From: Psychrobacillus sp044762855
Lineage (GTDB): Bacteria; Bacillota; Bacilli; Bacillales_A; Planococcaceae
Length of the DNA: 64,000 nt
Direction of reading: 5' to 3'
Assembly: GCF_044762855.1 (NCBI RefSeq)
Contig: NZ_JBIWFB010000006.1
Location: 186,001 to 250,000 of the forward strand
Shown: positions 34,182-43,245 of the stretch, piece by piece
Numbering within the stretch: position 1 is the stretch's first letter
Layout of the letters: every line of letters begins with the position of its first letter
Translations under genes and position numbers: made by a program
Notes under the pieces: model-generated
The model's input: the letters and a program-made list of their open reading frames with translations, nothing else
Told to the model about the DNA's origin: nothing
Database searches by the model: none

Positions 34182-35921
34182 TTGCTGGACTTGCTTGTTA
34201 TAATGCTTGAAAGGGTTGGCATGATTGTTGCGGTTGCCTTCATTTTGACTCGTTTTCAGTTTTTTAAAAACTTAGTGTATCGTGATAAATTGAATCGCAA
34301 GCAGGAGATTGCAGCGGTTTTGTTTTTTGGGTTTTTTGGTATTGTGGGAACGTATTTTGGAGTCGCGCTTGATACAAATACACTGCATTTTAATAGTGTC
34401 TCAGCAGTATTGAGTTCAGAGGAGGCAATCGCCAATTCACGTGTCATCGGTGTAGTTATTGCAGGTCTGTTAGGTGGCTACCGTGTGGGGATTGGTGCAG
34501 GGCTGATTGCAGGTATTCATCGTATGACATTGGGTGGCTTTACGGCTGTCTCTTGTGGGCTTTCCACCATCATTGCTGGAGCAGTTGCAAGCATTTTTTA
34601 TCGAAAAGGAAGAGCACTTAAACCGCTTACTGTATTTGGTATCGGAGCACTTGCAGAATCGATGCAAATGTCGATGATTTTGTTAATATCCAAACCATTT
34701 GAGCAAGCGCTTACACTCGTTAAAGTCATTGGTATACCGATGATTTTAGCAAATGGAGTTGGAACTGCATTATTTCTGCTGATCGTCCATAATGTGATTA
34801 GCCAACAAGAGAAAGTAATGGCACTGCAGGCACAGAAGATGTTGCGTATTGCGAATCAGACACTAAGTTACTTGCGCACGGGCATGAATACTGTAACGGC
34901 ACAAGCCGTATGCAATATTCTATTCCGTGAATTACAGCCGAGTGCTGTTGCCATGACCAATCAAACGGATATCCTTGCGCATATTGGGCTAGCTGATGAT
35001 CATCATAAGGTAGGTAGCTCGATACGGACGGATGAAACCAAGGATGTCATACAACATGGAGAGCTAGTTGTTGTCAATGATGGCACCATTCACTGCGATT
35101 ATCCCGGCTGTCAATTAGGAGCAGCGGTCATTGTCCCACTCATTCAGCGGGGCGAAACGATTGGCACACTTAAACTCTACTATCCGTCTGAAAAAGTCAT
35201 TACAGATGATAATATTGAACTAATCGTCGGATTGAGCTCGCTATTAAGTAACCAACTAGAAATTGCCGAAACTGATCATGCATATCAGTTGGCAAAAGAG
35301 GCCGAAATTAAAGCATTGCAAGCGCAAATCAATCCTCACTTTTTATTTAATTCGATGAATATTATTGTGTCGTTGATACGCACAGATCCTGATCGAGCAC
35401 GGAAACTGCTGACGTCATTATCCTATTTCTTGCGGCAAAATGTCACAGGAACAACTGCATCTCAAATAACACTTGAGCAAGAGTTATTGCATGTTAAAGC
35501 TTATTTGGAAATTATAGAAGCTAGATTTATAGATAGACTGACTATTTTATATGAAGTGGATGATCATTTATTATTTGAAAAGATTCCACCTTTCACATTA
35601 CAACCCATTGTTGAAAATGCTATCCACCACGGTATTAAGGATATGGAAAATAATAGTGTGGTACAAATGACAGTGCGTGATCTTGGTGAGGAAATTGAAA
35701 TTAAGGTAGAAGACAATGGTAAGGGAATAATGCCTGAACGACTCGCTGTTTTGGGCAAAATGCAGCTTGAGTCTGAGTCGGGAACTGGTGTAGGATTATT
35801 CAATATTAATAGTCGTCTATTAATGATGTTCGGAGACCAAGCAACTTTAAGGATTTCAAGCAAAGAGAATGAAGGAACTGTGATTTCCTTTAGAATTCCT
35901 AAATTGGGGGTTAAAGTCTAA
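34182..35921 (+). CDS. lytS: LytS-type sensor histidine kinase
   Basis: 579 residues from a TTG behind gaggggggat. N-terminal 5TM-5TMR_LYT membrane sensor (GTYFGVALDTNTLHFNSV, then GLLGGYRVGIGAGLIAG), a GAF domain around residues 230-370, and a His_kinase domain with the acceptor histidine in INPHFLFNSMNII plus a HATPase with VENAIHHGIKD and GVGLFNINSRL. LytS-family kinases sense membrane potential or, in the BtsS/YehU branch, extracellular pyruvate. The response regulator follows with a one-base overlap (TAATG) and a CstA transporter comes next. Confidence 0.92.
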   Translation: MLDLLVIMLERVGMIVAVAFILTRFQFFKNLVYRDKLNRKQEIAAVLFFGFFGIVGTYFGVALDTNTLHFNSVSAVLSSEEAIANSRVIGVVIAGLLGGYRVGIGAGLIAGIHRMTLGGFTAVSCGLSTIIAGAVASIFYRKGRALKPLTVFGIGALAESMQMSMILLISKPFEQALTLVKVIGIPMILANGVGTALFLLIVHNVISQQEKVMALQAQKMLRIANQTLSYLRTGMNTVTAQAVCNILFRELQPSAVAMTNQTDILAHIGLADDHHKVGSSIRTDETKDVIQHGELVVVNDGTIHCDYPGCQLGAAVIVPLIQRGETIGTLKLYYPSEKVITDDNIELIVGLSSLLSNQLEIAETDHAYQLAKEAEIKALQAQINPHFLFNSMNIIVSLIRTDPDRARKLLTSLSYFLRQNVTGTTASQITLEQELLHVKAYLEIIEARFIDRLTILYEVDDHLLFEKIPPFTLQPIVENAIHHGIKDMENNSVVQMTVRDLGEEIEIKVEDNGKGIMPERLAVLGKMQLESESGTGVGLFNINSRLLMMFGDQATLRISSKENEGTVISFRIPKLGVKV

Positions 35922-36649
35922 TGGGACCAATCAATGCTTTGATTGTAGATGATGAACGCTATGCACGTGAGGAATTAGCGTATTTACTAGGCAAGTTTCC
36001 TGGTGTTCAGGTGTTTGGGGAGGCTGAAAGCGGAGAGGCTGCTATATTAAAGGCATTACAGCTCCAACCCGATGTTGTTTTTCTGGACGTCGAGATGCCT
36101 AAAATGAATGGAATAGAAGTAGCCAAAACTTTAGCAGAGATAAAAAAAGTGCCATTAATCATTTTCGCGACCGCGTATCCACAATTTGCGGTGGAGGCTT
36201 TTCGAATTAATGCCGTAGATTATTTATTGAAACCGTATGATGAAAGGCAGCTACAGCAAACGATAGAGCGAATTGAAAAGACATTATATCCTGCACAATC
36301 AGTCGACAATACCGAGAAACTTGGTAAATTAGCGATAGAAACAGGCGGTGATATCGATTACATTCTACCGCAGGATATTTTATATATTTATCGAGATGAC
36401 AAAGTAACGAAAATCATTACGCAAACCGACGACTATGAAGTAAGAACGACACTGAAAGAGCTTGAAAGTCGCTTGGTGCCATTTTCGTTTTTTCGAATTC
36501 ATAAAGGGTATCTCGTTAACTTGAAATACGTCAGCCGATTAACGCCATGGTTTAACGGTGCATATCAGCTTGAATTGGAAGGGGTGGATCAGAAGCTTTC
36601 TGTCAGTAGAAATTACGTGAAAGATTTACGACAGCGCTTGGAATTGTGA
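35921..36649 (+). CDS. lytR: LytTR-family response regulator
   Basis: 242 residues. The receiver domain has acidic residues VDDER, phosphorylated Asp in FLDVEMPKMNG (about residue 55), Thr/Ala in FATAY and Lys in LLKPYD. The C terminus is a LytTR DNA-binding domain (IHKGYLVNLKYVSRL, SVSRNYVKDLRQRL). LytTR regulators bind paired direct repeats; such a pair exists at 36671-36704 in front of the downstream cstA gene. Translationally coupled to lytS. Confidence 0.93.
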   Translation: MGPINALIVDDERYAREELAYLLGKFPGVQVFGEAESGEAAILKALQLQPDVVFLDVEMPKMNGIEVAKTLAEIKKVPLIIFATAYPQFAVEAFRINAVDYLLKPYDERQLQQTIERIEKTLYPAQSVDNTEKLGKLAIETGGDIDYILPQDILYIYRDDKVTKIITQTDDYEVRTTLKELESRLVPFSFFRIHKGYLVNLKYVSRLTPWFNGAYQLELEGVDQKLSVSRNYVKDLRQRLEL

Positions 36650-36670
36650 TAACCTTTTATCCTCCTCTAT

Positions 36671-36704
36671 TTGCATGTTAAACACTTAAACTTGCATGAT
36701 AAAC
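36671..36704 (+). promoter_or_regulatory. Candidate LytTR operator: direct repeat with 21-bp spacing
   Basis: TTGCATGTTAAAC (36671-36683) and TTGCATGATAAAC (36692-36704) differ at one base and start 21 bases apart, two helical turns. The pair is 17 bases upstream of a possible -35 box and lies between the lytR stop and cstA. Confidence 0.65.
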
Positions 36705-36720
36705 CGAAAAACTCCTATTT

Positions 36721-36749
36721 TTGAATATTTGCCATAAACTAAATATATG
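36721..36749 (+). promoter_or_regulatory. Possible cstA promoter
   Basis: TTGAAT (36721-36726) and TATATG (36744-36749) separated by 17 bases. Both boxes are imperfect, as expected for an activator-dependent promoter. The direct repeat lies just upstream. Confidence 0.45.
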
Positions 36750-36796
36750 GTGAGGAAAGAAAGATAGACAAATAGGGGAAACTAGGGGGGATTCAC

Positions 36797-38257
36797 ATGA
36801 TTACATTTATTAGCGCAATTGTACTGTTAATAATCGCATACTTCACTTATGGAAAATTCATTGAAAAGACTTTTGGTCCTACAGATGCTCGAAAAACACC
36901 AGCGTATGCAAATGCAGATGGTGTCGATTACGTGCCAATGCATAAACAAAAAAATGCACTCATTCAGCTGTTAAATATAGCTGGAACAGGTCCAATTTTC
37001 GGACCAATTATGGGTGCTCTATTCGGACCAGTCGCTTTCTTATGGATTGTTTTAGGAGCTATTTTTGCAGGGGCTGTACATGACTATTTAACGGGTATGA
37101 TCTCTATTCGTAACAAGGGTGCACATATCCCAGAGCTTGCTGGCAAGTTCTTAGGGAATGTTTCGAAACATATTGTAAACGTTTTCGCATTATTACTTCT
37201 TTTATTAGTTGGAACAGTATTTGTGACGACTCCGGCATCATTATTAGCGATATTAATGGATGGTAAAGTAGCGTTATGGATATTGATTACAGTTATTTTT
37301 ATTTATTATTTCTTATCTACGATTCTACCAATTGATAAAATTATCGGGAGACTGTACCCATACTTTGGAGCGGTATTATTGATCGGTACTGTTGGGGTTG
37401 GAGGTGCTTTGTTGTTCTCTGACTATACAATTCCGGAATTGACGTTAACGAACATGCACCCAGATAATGTACCGATTATTCCAATTCTATTCTTTACGAT
37501 TACATGTGGTGCACTATCTGGCTTCCATGCGACGCAATCACCAATTATTTCAAGAACTACCGAAAAAGAATCACAAGGTCGTTATGTATTCTATGGCATG
37601 ATGATTACGGAAGCAGTTATAGCGATGATTTGGGCTGCTGCGGCAATGAGTATGTTGGATGGACAAACATTAAGTGAGTTTATCAAAACAGGCACACCTT
37701 CTGCAGTTGTCAATGAAGTATCTATGACCTTATTAGGGGCCATCGGAGGAACAATCGCAGTACTAGGAGCTGTTGTACTGCCAATTACATCAGGCGATAC
37801 AGCATTCCGTGCTGCTCGTTCTATCATTGCAGACTATTTGAAAATTGACCAGAAAAAAGTGGCGAAACGTTTGATGATTGCTGTTCCATTGTTTGCAGTA
37901 TCTGCAATGTTAACGCAAATCGATTTCAACATTTTGTGGAGATACTTCTCTTGGGCAAACCAAGCAACTGCAGCAATAGCACTATGGATTGCGACGATGT
38001 ATTTATTCATTAAAGGTAAGAACTACTTTGTATCGCTAGTGCCGGCACTGTTTATTACTTATATGGTCTTTGTCTACATCTTAAACGCCAAGATTGGATT
38101 TAGTTTAAACTTGGAGCTATCCTTCTACGTTGGAATCGTATTAACGGTTATTTTGACAATCATGTTCTTTATTAAAGCAAAAAACAATAGAGTGAATAAG
38201 ATTGAAACGGATGTTGTGGTAGATAATGTAGACGTAAATAGCAGTAAAATGGCTTAA
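36797..38257 (+). CDS. cstA: CstA-family carbon starvation/pyruvate transporter
   Basis: 486 residues and many membrane segments. CstA motifs include FGPTDARKTPAYANADGVDYVP near the N terminus, NIAGTGPIFGPIMGALFGP, and SGFHATQSPIISRTTEKE. It is shorter than enterobacterial CstA/BtsT (about 700 residues) and lacks their long C-terminal extension. CstA and BtsT import peptides or pyruvate with protons. The adjacent LytS/LytR pair and the operator-like repeat upstream suggest induction by the same kind of signal as BtsSR-BtsT. RBS: taggggggattc. Confidence 0.88.
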   Translation: MITFISAIVLLIIAYFTYGKFIEKTFGPTDARKTPAYANADGVDYVPMHKQKNALIQLLNIAGTGPIFGPIMGALFGPVAFLWIVLGAIFAGAVHDYLTGMISIRNKGAHIPELAGKFLGNVSKHIVNVFALLLLLLVGTVFVTTPASLLAILMDGKVALWILITVIFIYYFLSTILPIDKIIGRLYPYFGAVLLIGTVGVGGALLFSDYTIPELTLTNMHPDNVPIIPILFFTITCGALSGFHATQSPIISRTTEKESQGRYVFYGMMITEAVIAMIWAAAAMSMLDGQTLSEFIKTGTPSAVVNEVSMTLLGAIGGTIAVLGAVVLPITSGDTAFRAARSIIADYLKIDQKKVAKRLMIAVPLFAVSAMLTQIDFNILWRYFSWANQATAAIALWIATMYLFIKGKNYFVSLVPALFITYMVFVYILNAKIGFSLNLELSFYVGIVLTVILTIMFFIKAKNNRVNKIETDVVVDNVDVNSSKMA

Positions 38258-38262
38258 ATGGT

Positions 38263-38301
38263 CTCACGGAGAAATGAAATAGTTTCTCTGTGAGTTTTTT
38301 T
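38263..38301 (+). terminator. Terminator of cstA
   Basis: Perfect-pairing 12-bp stem with one G-T pair (ctcacggagaaa / tttctctgtgag) followed by seven T, directly after the cstA stop. Confidence 0.92.
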
Positions 38302-38315
38302 GCGATGATTTAACT

Positions 38316-38500
38316 TTATCGGAAATGGATGATGATTCTTTCACTAATTATGGTTAATGTTTCGACTCTAACCGATATTTCTCTTTTAGAGCCGGCAGGA
38401 CTAATTCTATTTACTCTACAAAATGATTGTAATTCTTCCTTTAACCAGTAGAATTCTTTAAAACCTCTACACTAATTTGTTTTGTTAGATTGGGTCTCAT
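38316..38500 (-). pseudogene. SAP-domain (DUF6434-type) gene fragment, frameshifted
   Basis: On the minus strand ATG 38500 lies behind a good acggaggta site and reads MRPNLTKQISVE, then runs out of frame. One added base gives ISVEDFKEFYWLKEELQSF and RISPAGSKREIS, the SAP-like helix-turn-helix of small DUF6434-type proteins, which normally continue for another 80-100 residues. Here it ends at 38316 after IISERIIIHFR. Both the frameshift and the missing C terminus mark it as a pseudogene. The rest of 38303-38641 holds nothing else I can support. Confidence 0.6.
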
Positions 38501-38641
38501 CCACTATACCTCCGTATCTTACTGTTTTTATTTTAGAACGCTTGCTTGTTATCGTTAGTTCAAGTGGTTATTACAATTAATAAAGTTATAAAGTAATATG
38601 ACGATCAAGTTCAACTATTAACCCTTAGAGGAGTGAATCAA

Positions 38642-39238
38642 TTGGAGATACTAGTTATACGGCATGGGCAATCAGAAGCCGATTTACTAGGAGTACATGA
38701 AGGTAGGGCTGATTTTTCGTTAACAGTGCTTGGCGAACAGCAGGCAAAGAAGATGGCTGCATATGTAGCCTCCCATTTTCCACCAGATATAATTTTTACA
38801 AGTCCGTTAAAAAGAGCGAGGAATACGGCTTCTATGCTACAAGAAGTAGTTGGATGTGATCTACAGGTCGAAAATGATTTGATGGAGTTTAATAACGGTG
38901 TATTAGCAGGACTTTCAAGAAAGGAAGCTGCTATTAAATATCCATTAACTTCGAGTGGGAGACCGATACATATTCCAATCGAAAATGGTGAATCGGAGTT
39001 GGAGTTTCGTTTTCGTGCGGAAAACGTTTTTAATAAAATTGTTCATGATTATCAAGATTATCAAAGAGTGGCACTCGTCTCTCATGGTGGATTGATTTCC
39101 CGTCTATTACAGACATTTCTTCAATTACCGAATACGAGTGGATGTATGTTCGCGACAGGTGATACCGGCATTCATTTATTGGAAATAAAAAAGGGTTCAA
39201 GGTTGATAAAGTTTCTAAATAAGCAAGAACACTTATAA
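38642..39238 (+). CDS. Histidine phosphatase family protein (phosphoglycerate-mutase-like)
   Basis: 198 residues from the TTG at 38642, eight bases after agaggag; a GTG at 38633 overlaps that site. The start gives MEILVIRHGQSEAD, with the RHG catalytic motif. Other features are SPLKRARNTA, an acid in MEFNNGVLAG and the second catalytic histidine in VALVSHGGLI. It is a soluble phosphatase or mutase of the branch-1 superfamily; substrate not predictable. Followed by a long perfect hairpin. Confidence 0.88.
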   Translation: MEILVIRHGQSEADLLGVHEGRADFSLTVLGEQQAKKMAAYVASHFPPDIIFTSPLKRARNTASMLQEVVGCDLQVENDLMEFNNGVLAGLSRKEAAIKYPLTSSGRPIHIPIENGESELEFRFRAENVFNKIVHDYQDYQRVALVSHGGLISRLLQTFLQLPNTSGCMFATGDTGIHLLEIKKGSRLIKFLNKQEHL

Positions 39239-39280
39239 TTTCTAGATTGCATGCCCTACAAGCGATCTAAAGATCAAACT

Positions 39281-39332
39281 ATAACATAGCAAAAGAGGTC
39301 GAATTTTAGTTCGACCTCTTTTGCTATGTTAT
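39281..39332 (+). terminator. Long perfect hairpin terminator
   Basis: A 23-bp perfect inverted repeat with a 6-base loop (39281-39303 / 39310-39332), containing aaaagaggtcgaa and its complement. The stem itself includes a T-rich arm. It lies 42 bases after the phosphatase gene. Confidence 0.8.
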
Positions 39333-39396
39333 TCACAGATTAAAGCCTGACTATTAGTACTTTTCCAAGAAAATGTATTGAAAATTTGCGTCATTT

Positions 39397-39417
39397 ATTA
39401 TATATTATAACGTATTA
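39397..39417. promoter_or_regulatory. 21-bp AT-rich motif shared with 44550-44570
   Basis: The 21 bases match those at 44550-44570 with one mismatch and include TTATAACGTATTA. One copy is about 60 bases before the M20D amidohydrolase gene, the other about 75 bases before the threonine-aldolase-like gene. Could be a shared promoter or regulator site. Confidence 0.4.
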
Positions 39418-39478
39418 TCACACTAAAGTGTTAGAACGTTAAGTTAAAATTTCTTAAATAAAAGGGTGGTTTATATAT

Positions 39479-40663
39479 ATGGCATTAAATAAGGTTCTTC
39501 AACAAATAGAGGAAGTTTACCAAGAGGTAATTGGGTGGCGGAGACATTTACATCAGCATCCAGAACTTTCATTTCAAGAATATAATACATCTCAGTATGT
39601 GTATGATCTACTAGAAAGCTTTGGCGGTTTTGAATTATCAAGACCAACTAAAACGAGCGTAGTAGCACGTTTAAAAGGGAGTAATCCTGGAAAAGTAATT
39701 GCGCTACGTGCGGATATGGATGCCCTTCCTATAAAAGAGGAAACAGCGTTGCCATTTGCATCGACAAATGATGGTGTGATGCATGCATGTGGACATGACG
39801 GTCATACCGCAATGCTTTTAGGAGCAGCGAAAGTGTTAAAAGATAACCAGGACAATTTAAGTGGTGAAGTGGTTTTCATTTTCCAACACGCAGAAGAATT
39901 ACCACCGGGTGGTGCACAGGAAATGGTTGCTGCAGGTGTGCTTGATGGGGTAGAGCAAGTGGTTGGCATTCATTTATTTTCAACTGTTCCAACTGGCACC
40001 ACTCATATTCGTTATGGTGCTGTTACGGCAGCAAGTGATGTGTTTGAGATAACGGTTCAAGGGAAAGGCGGACATGCATCCACACCTGAATTAACGATAG
40101 ATCCTCTTGCTACAGGTGCTCAAATTGTTACTGGATTGAATCATATCATCTCTCGTTCAGTAGCCCCTTTAGAGGCGGGAGTAGTGTCCGTCACAAAATT
40201 TAAAGCAGGCGGGGAAGCATTGAATGTTATTCCGGATACAGTGGAAATTGGTGGGTCTGTTCGAACACTTAGCGCGGATGTCCGTGAGCTTGTGAAAAAT
40301 CGAATTATTGATGTTGCGAAAGGAATCGCAAAAGCAAATGGTGCTGAAGTAAAGGTTAATTATATGTATGGGTATGGATCTGTTATGAATGATAAGAAAG
40401 TAACGGACCAAGTGGTTGGTGTGTTGGAAGAGTATTTATCAGAGAACAAGCTAGAGTGGGTTGACCCAATACTTGGAGGAGAAGACTTTTCTGCTTTTAG
40501 TGAAGAGTTACCAGCTTGTTTCGTTATTATAGGTGCTAAAAATGAAGAAAAAGGTATCGCATATCCACATCATCATCCGAAGTTTGATATTGATGAAAAT
40601 GCTTTAAAGGACGGTCTAAAGTTTCATGTTTTTACTGCCCTAACTTTAACTCAAAATAAATAA
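39479..40663 (+). CDS. M20D amidohydrolase (aminoacyl/hippurate hydrolase family)
   Basis: 394 residues. M20D motifs: LHQHPELSFQE, ALRADMDALPIKEE, HACGHDGHTAMLLGAA (metal-binding Cys and His), HAEELPPGGA (catalytic Glu) and a late HHHPKFDIDE. Enzymes of this type hydrolyse N-acyl amino acids, indole-acetyl or aminobenzoyl conjugates. It is cotranscribed with an AbgT transporter 20 bp downstream, so a p-aminobenzoyl-glutamate-like or other acyl-amino-acid substrate is plausible. RBS: aaagggtgg. Confidence 0.9.
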   Translation: MALNKVLQQIEEVYQEVIGWRRHLHQHPELSFQEYNTSQYVYDLLESFGGFELSRPTKTSVVARLKGSNPGKVIALRADMDALPIKEETALPFASTNDGVMHACGHDGHTAMLLGAAKVLKDNQDNLSGEVVFIFQHAEELPPGGAQEMVAAGVLDGVEQVVGIHLFSTVPTGTTHIRYGAVTAASDVFEITVQGKGGHASTPELTIDPLATGAQIVTGLNHIISRSVAPLEAGVVSVTKFKAGGEALNVIPDTVEIGGSVRTLSADVRELVKNRIIDVAKGIAKANGAEVKVNYMYGYGSVMNDKKVTDQVVGVLEEYLSENKLEWVDPILGGEDFSAFSEELPACFVIIGAKNEEKGIAYPHHHPKFDIDENALKDGLKFHVFTALTLTQNK

Positions 40664-40683
40664 ATATCTTAGAAGGAGAAACT

Positions 40684-42210
40684 ATGGTTCAAAATACAGA
40701 GAAAAAGAAAAGGTCGTTTTTTGACCGAATGCTCGATTCCATAGAGTTTGCGGGTAACAAATTACCGGATCCGATTGTATTATTTATCATTCTTTGCGGA
40801 ATCGCTTTAGTGGCGTCTTTTGTTACTTCGTTATTTAATGTATCTGCTGTTCATCCGGTTACGGGTGAAACAGTAAAAGCAACTAATCTTTTGACCGGTG
40901 AAGGTCTAGTTAATATTTTGACGAATTCCGTTTCGAACTTCAGTTCATTTGCGCCTCTTGGAATGGTGCTTGTCATGATGATTGGAATCGGTCTCGCAGA
41001 GCAAAGTGGTTTCTTTGCGGTACTTATGAAGCGCGCAGTAACATCGACACCTAAAAAGCTAATCATTCCAAGCATTATTCTTATTGCCATTATTGGGAAT
41101 GCTGCAGGAGATGCAGGTCCAATTGTTTTACCTCCACTTGCTGCCGCAGTTTTGATGGCATTTGGTTATCATCCTTTAGTTGGATTAGTTGTTGCGTATG
41201 CTTCGACGTTAGGGGCATTTGCAGCAAACCTAATAATTGGTATGTCGGATACATTAGTTGCTGGATTTACAGGTCCTGCAGCGCAAACAGTAGATCCAAG
41301 TTATGTAGCAAATCCTGCTATGAATTATTATTTTATCGCAGTATCAACCGTTGTCCTTTTATTTGTTTCGCTATGGGTGACACATAAGTTTACGATTCCT
41401 CGTTTTGGTACTTATACAGGAGAAATAGAAGAAATGGAAGTTGTTTCTTCTGAGGAAAAGCGAGGCCTTCGATGGGCAGGCATTTCTGCACTTGTTTTTG
41501 TGCTTATTCTATTAGCGGTGATCATTCCTGAAAATGGACTTTTACGTAATCCTGAAACAGGTTCAATTATTGAGGATTCGCCTTTAATTAACGGGGTAGT
41601 ACCACTACTAACTATATTTTTCTTTATACCAGGATTGTTTTATGGAATTGGTTCTAAGTCTATTAAAAGTTCAAAAGACTTTGGGAATATGTTAGGGAAG
41701 TCTATGAGTACGATGGGACCGTATATTGTATTGGTATTCTTTGCTGCTCAATTACTCTCATTCTTTGCGGCTAGTAATCTTGGTCCGATTATCGCAATCA
41801 AAGGGGCAAACATTCTAGACAGTGCTGGTTTTACGGGTATACCTTTAATCGTCCTATTCATCATTTTTGTTGCATTTGTGAACTTATTGATCGGAAGTGC
41901 ATCAGCGAAATGGGCAATATTAGCGCCAATATTCGTTCCGATGTTCATGTATTTGGATTATGATCCAGCATTTACGCAAGCTATTTATCGAGTTGGGGAT
42001 TCCATTACAAATCCAATTACTCCGATGCTTCCATACTTAGTTTTATTACTGTCATTTGCCAAGAAGTATGATAAAAATATTGGTTTAGGAACATTGATAT
42101 CAGCTTTATTCCCGTACACTATCTTCTTTGGTATAGTATGGATAATAGTTGTTATTGTTTGGTACTTATTGGGGTTTCCAGTTGGACCAGCGGGACCTAT
42201 ACATTTATAA
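40684..42210 (+). CDS. AbgT-family transporter
   Basis: 508 residues with about 12-13 membrane segments. AbgT signatures: RMLDSIEFAGNKLPDPIVLFI at the start, LGMVLVMMIGIGLAEQSGFF, GNAAGDAGPIVLPPLAA, and VNLLIGSASAKWAILAPIFVPM. The family imports p-aminobenzoyl-glutamate or exports sulfonamides. Paired with the M20D amidohydrolase upstream, import and hydrolysis of a benzoylated amino acid is likely. RBS: gaaggagaaac. Confidence 0.92.
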   Translation: MVQNTEKKKRSFFDRMLDSIEFAGNKLPDPIVLFIILCGIALVASFVTSLFNVSAVHPVTGETVKATNLLTGEGLVNILTNSVSNFSSFAPLGMVLVMMIGIGLAEQSGFFAVLMKRAVTSTPKKLIIPSIILIAIIGNAAGDAGPIVLPPLAAAVLMAFGYHPLVGLVVAYASTLGAFAANLIIGMSDTLVAGFTGPAAQTVDPSYVANPAMNYYFIAVSTVVLLFVSLWVTHKFTIPRFGTYTGEIEEMEVVSSEEKRGLRWAGISALVFVLILLAVIIPENGLLRNPETGSIIEDSPLINGVVPLLTIFFFIPGLFYGIGSKSIKSSKDFGNMLGKSMSTMGPYIVLVFFAAQLLSFFAASNLGPIIAIKGANILDSAGFTGIPLIVLFIIFVAFVNLLIGSASAKWAILAPIFVPMFMYLDYDPAFTQAIYRVGDSITNPITPMLPYLVLLLSFAKKYDKNIGLGTLISALFPYTIFFGIVWIIVVIVWYLLGFPVGPAGPIHL

Positions 42211-42245
42211 ACCTTGTTCCTGTGTTACGAATGCAGGATAGGAAT

Positions 42246-42295
42246 AAAAAGCCGTTTCGAAATGCTCTAATAGGAGATTTTGAAACGGCTTTTTT
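42246..42295 (+). terminator. Bidirectional terminator between convergent units
   Basis: Perfect 13-bp stem (aaaaagccgtttc / gaaacggcttttt) with a 23-base loop and T runs on both strands; it sits between abgT and the minus-strand ATP-grasp gene. Confidence 0.88.
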
Positions 42296-42296
42296 C

Positions 42297-43244
42297 TTAT
42301 ACGGTTAGTTTTTGTGCTTCCAAAGCTTTTTCGAGGAACTTGGCTAGCTCAAGCATGCCGTATTTGCCTTCCTTCGCCTCTGCATCGCTATTATAATTGG
42401 TGTTTGTATTAATGTCGTATGTGTACACCATGCCGTTCTCATCCGAAATAAATTCAATCCCTGCTACTGCTATTTTATTGGTCTGTAAAAAGTCCTCATA
42501 TTGTGCGATTTGTTCCGGATTAACCTCATGAATGATTTCGAATTTCGGTTTCTCTTCTACTTGTTCGCCGACAGGGCAGAATAGATCATCGATTTGGCAA
42601 GCATCTGCCGGGCAAAGTTCAAAGCCATTAGATGTATCTACTTTGACTGCGTATACAAATTTTCCACCTACAAATTCAGCACGGGTAATAAATGATTCTG
42701 GTGCTTTAATATATTCCTGAATTAACGTGATGCCGTCGACTGGTTCGTCATATTGCCCGCTGTTTAAGTAAGATTTTAGCACATTGATAGAGTTGAATAA
42801 TTGTACACCCAATCCTTTTCCAGCACGATTATGTTTTGTAATAAAGGAAGCCTTTCCTAATTTTTCGGCAGCTTTTATGACTTGCTCTTTCCCAACTGCA
42901 CCAATTGTTTTCGGGGTGCGAATCCCGGCTTTTTCTAATGCGAGATATTGATTGATCTTACTTAATTCTAACGACAGTGCATTTGTGCCATTAAATACTA
43001 TACGTCCGTGAAATTCCAACCATGCAAGCACCCCAGCTGTTAGTTCGGGGGCATAGCGGTGATTTCGTGTATGGGCTGAAGCGCTCATGCGACTATAGAA
43101 AACACCTTCTGGAGGTGCTTCCGTTAGGTCAACAATACCCTCATCTAGATGCCATAATTCGTAAGGGACTTTTAGTTCCTCTAATCGTTTTGTTAAATGA
43201 ATTGTCCATTCATCGTTTTCATGGATAACATAAACTTTTGACAT
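42297..43244 (-). CDS. RimK-type ATP-grasp ligase
   Basis: 315 residues. The ATP-grasp fold is visible in FITKHNRAGKGLGVQLF (glycine-rich ATP loop), LIQEYIKAPESFITRAEFVGGKFVYAV and the metal-binding end YDINTNTNYNSDAE. The closest family is the RimK/glutathione-synthase-like ligases that join an acid to an amine through an acylphosphate. The start codon follows taggagccc, which lies inside the end of the upstream LLM oxidoreductase gene (one base between stop and start), so the two are tightly coupled. Substrates are unknown. Confidence 0.8.
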   Translation of the reverse strand: MSKVYVIHENDEWTIHLTKRLEELKVPYELWHLDEGIVDLTEAPPEGVFYSRMSASAHTRNHRYAPELTAGVLAWLEFHGRIVFNGTNALSLELSKINQYLALEKAGIRTPKTIGAVGKEQVIKAAEKLGKASFITKHNRAGKGLGVQLFNSINVLKSYLNSGQYDEPVDGITLIQEYIKAPESFITRAEFVGGKFVYAVKVDTSNGFELCPADACQIDDLFCPVGEQVEEKPKFEIIHEVNPEQIAQYEDFLQTNKIAVAGIEFISDENGMVYTYDINTNTNYNSDAEAKEGKYGMLELAKFLEKALEAQKLTV

Positions 43245-43245
43245 A

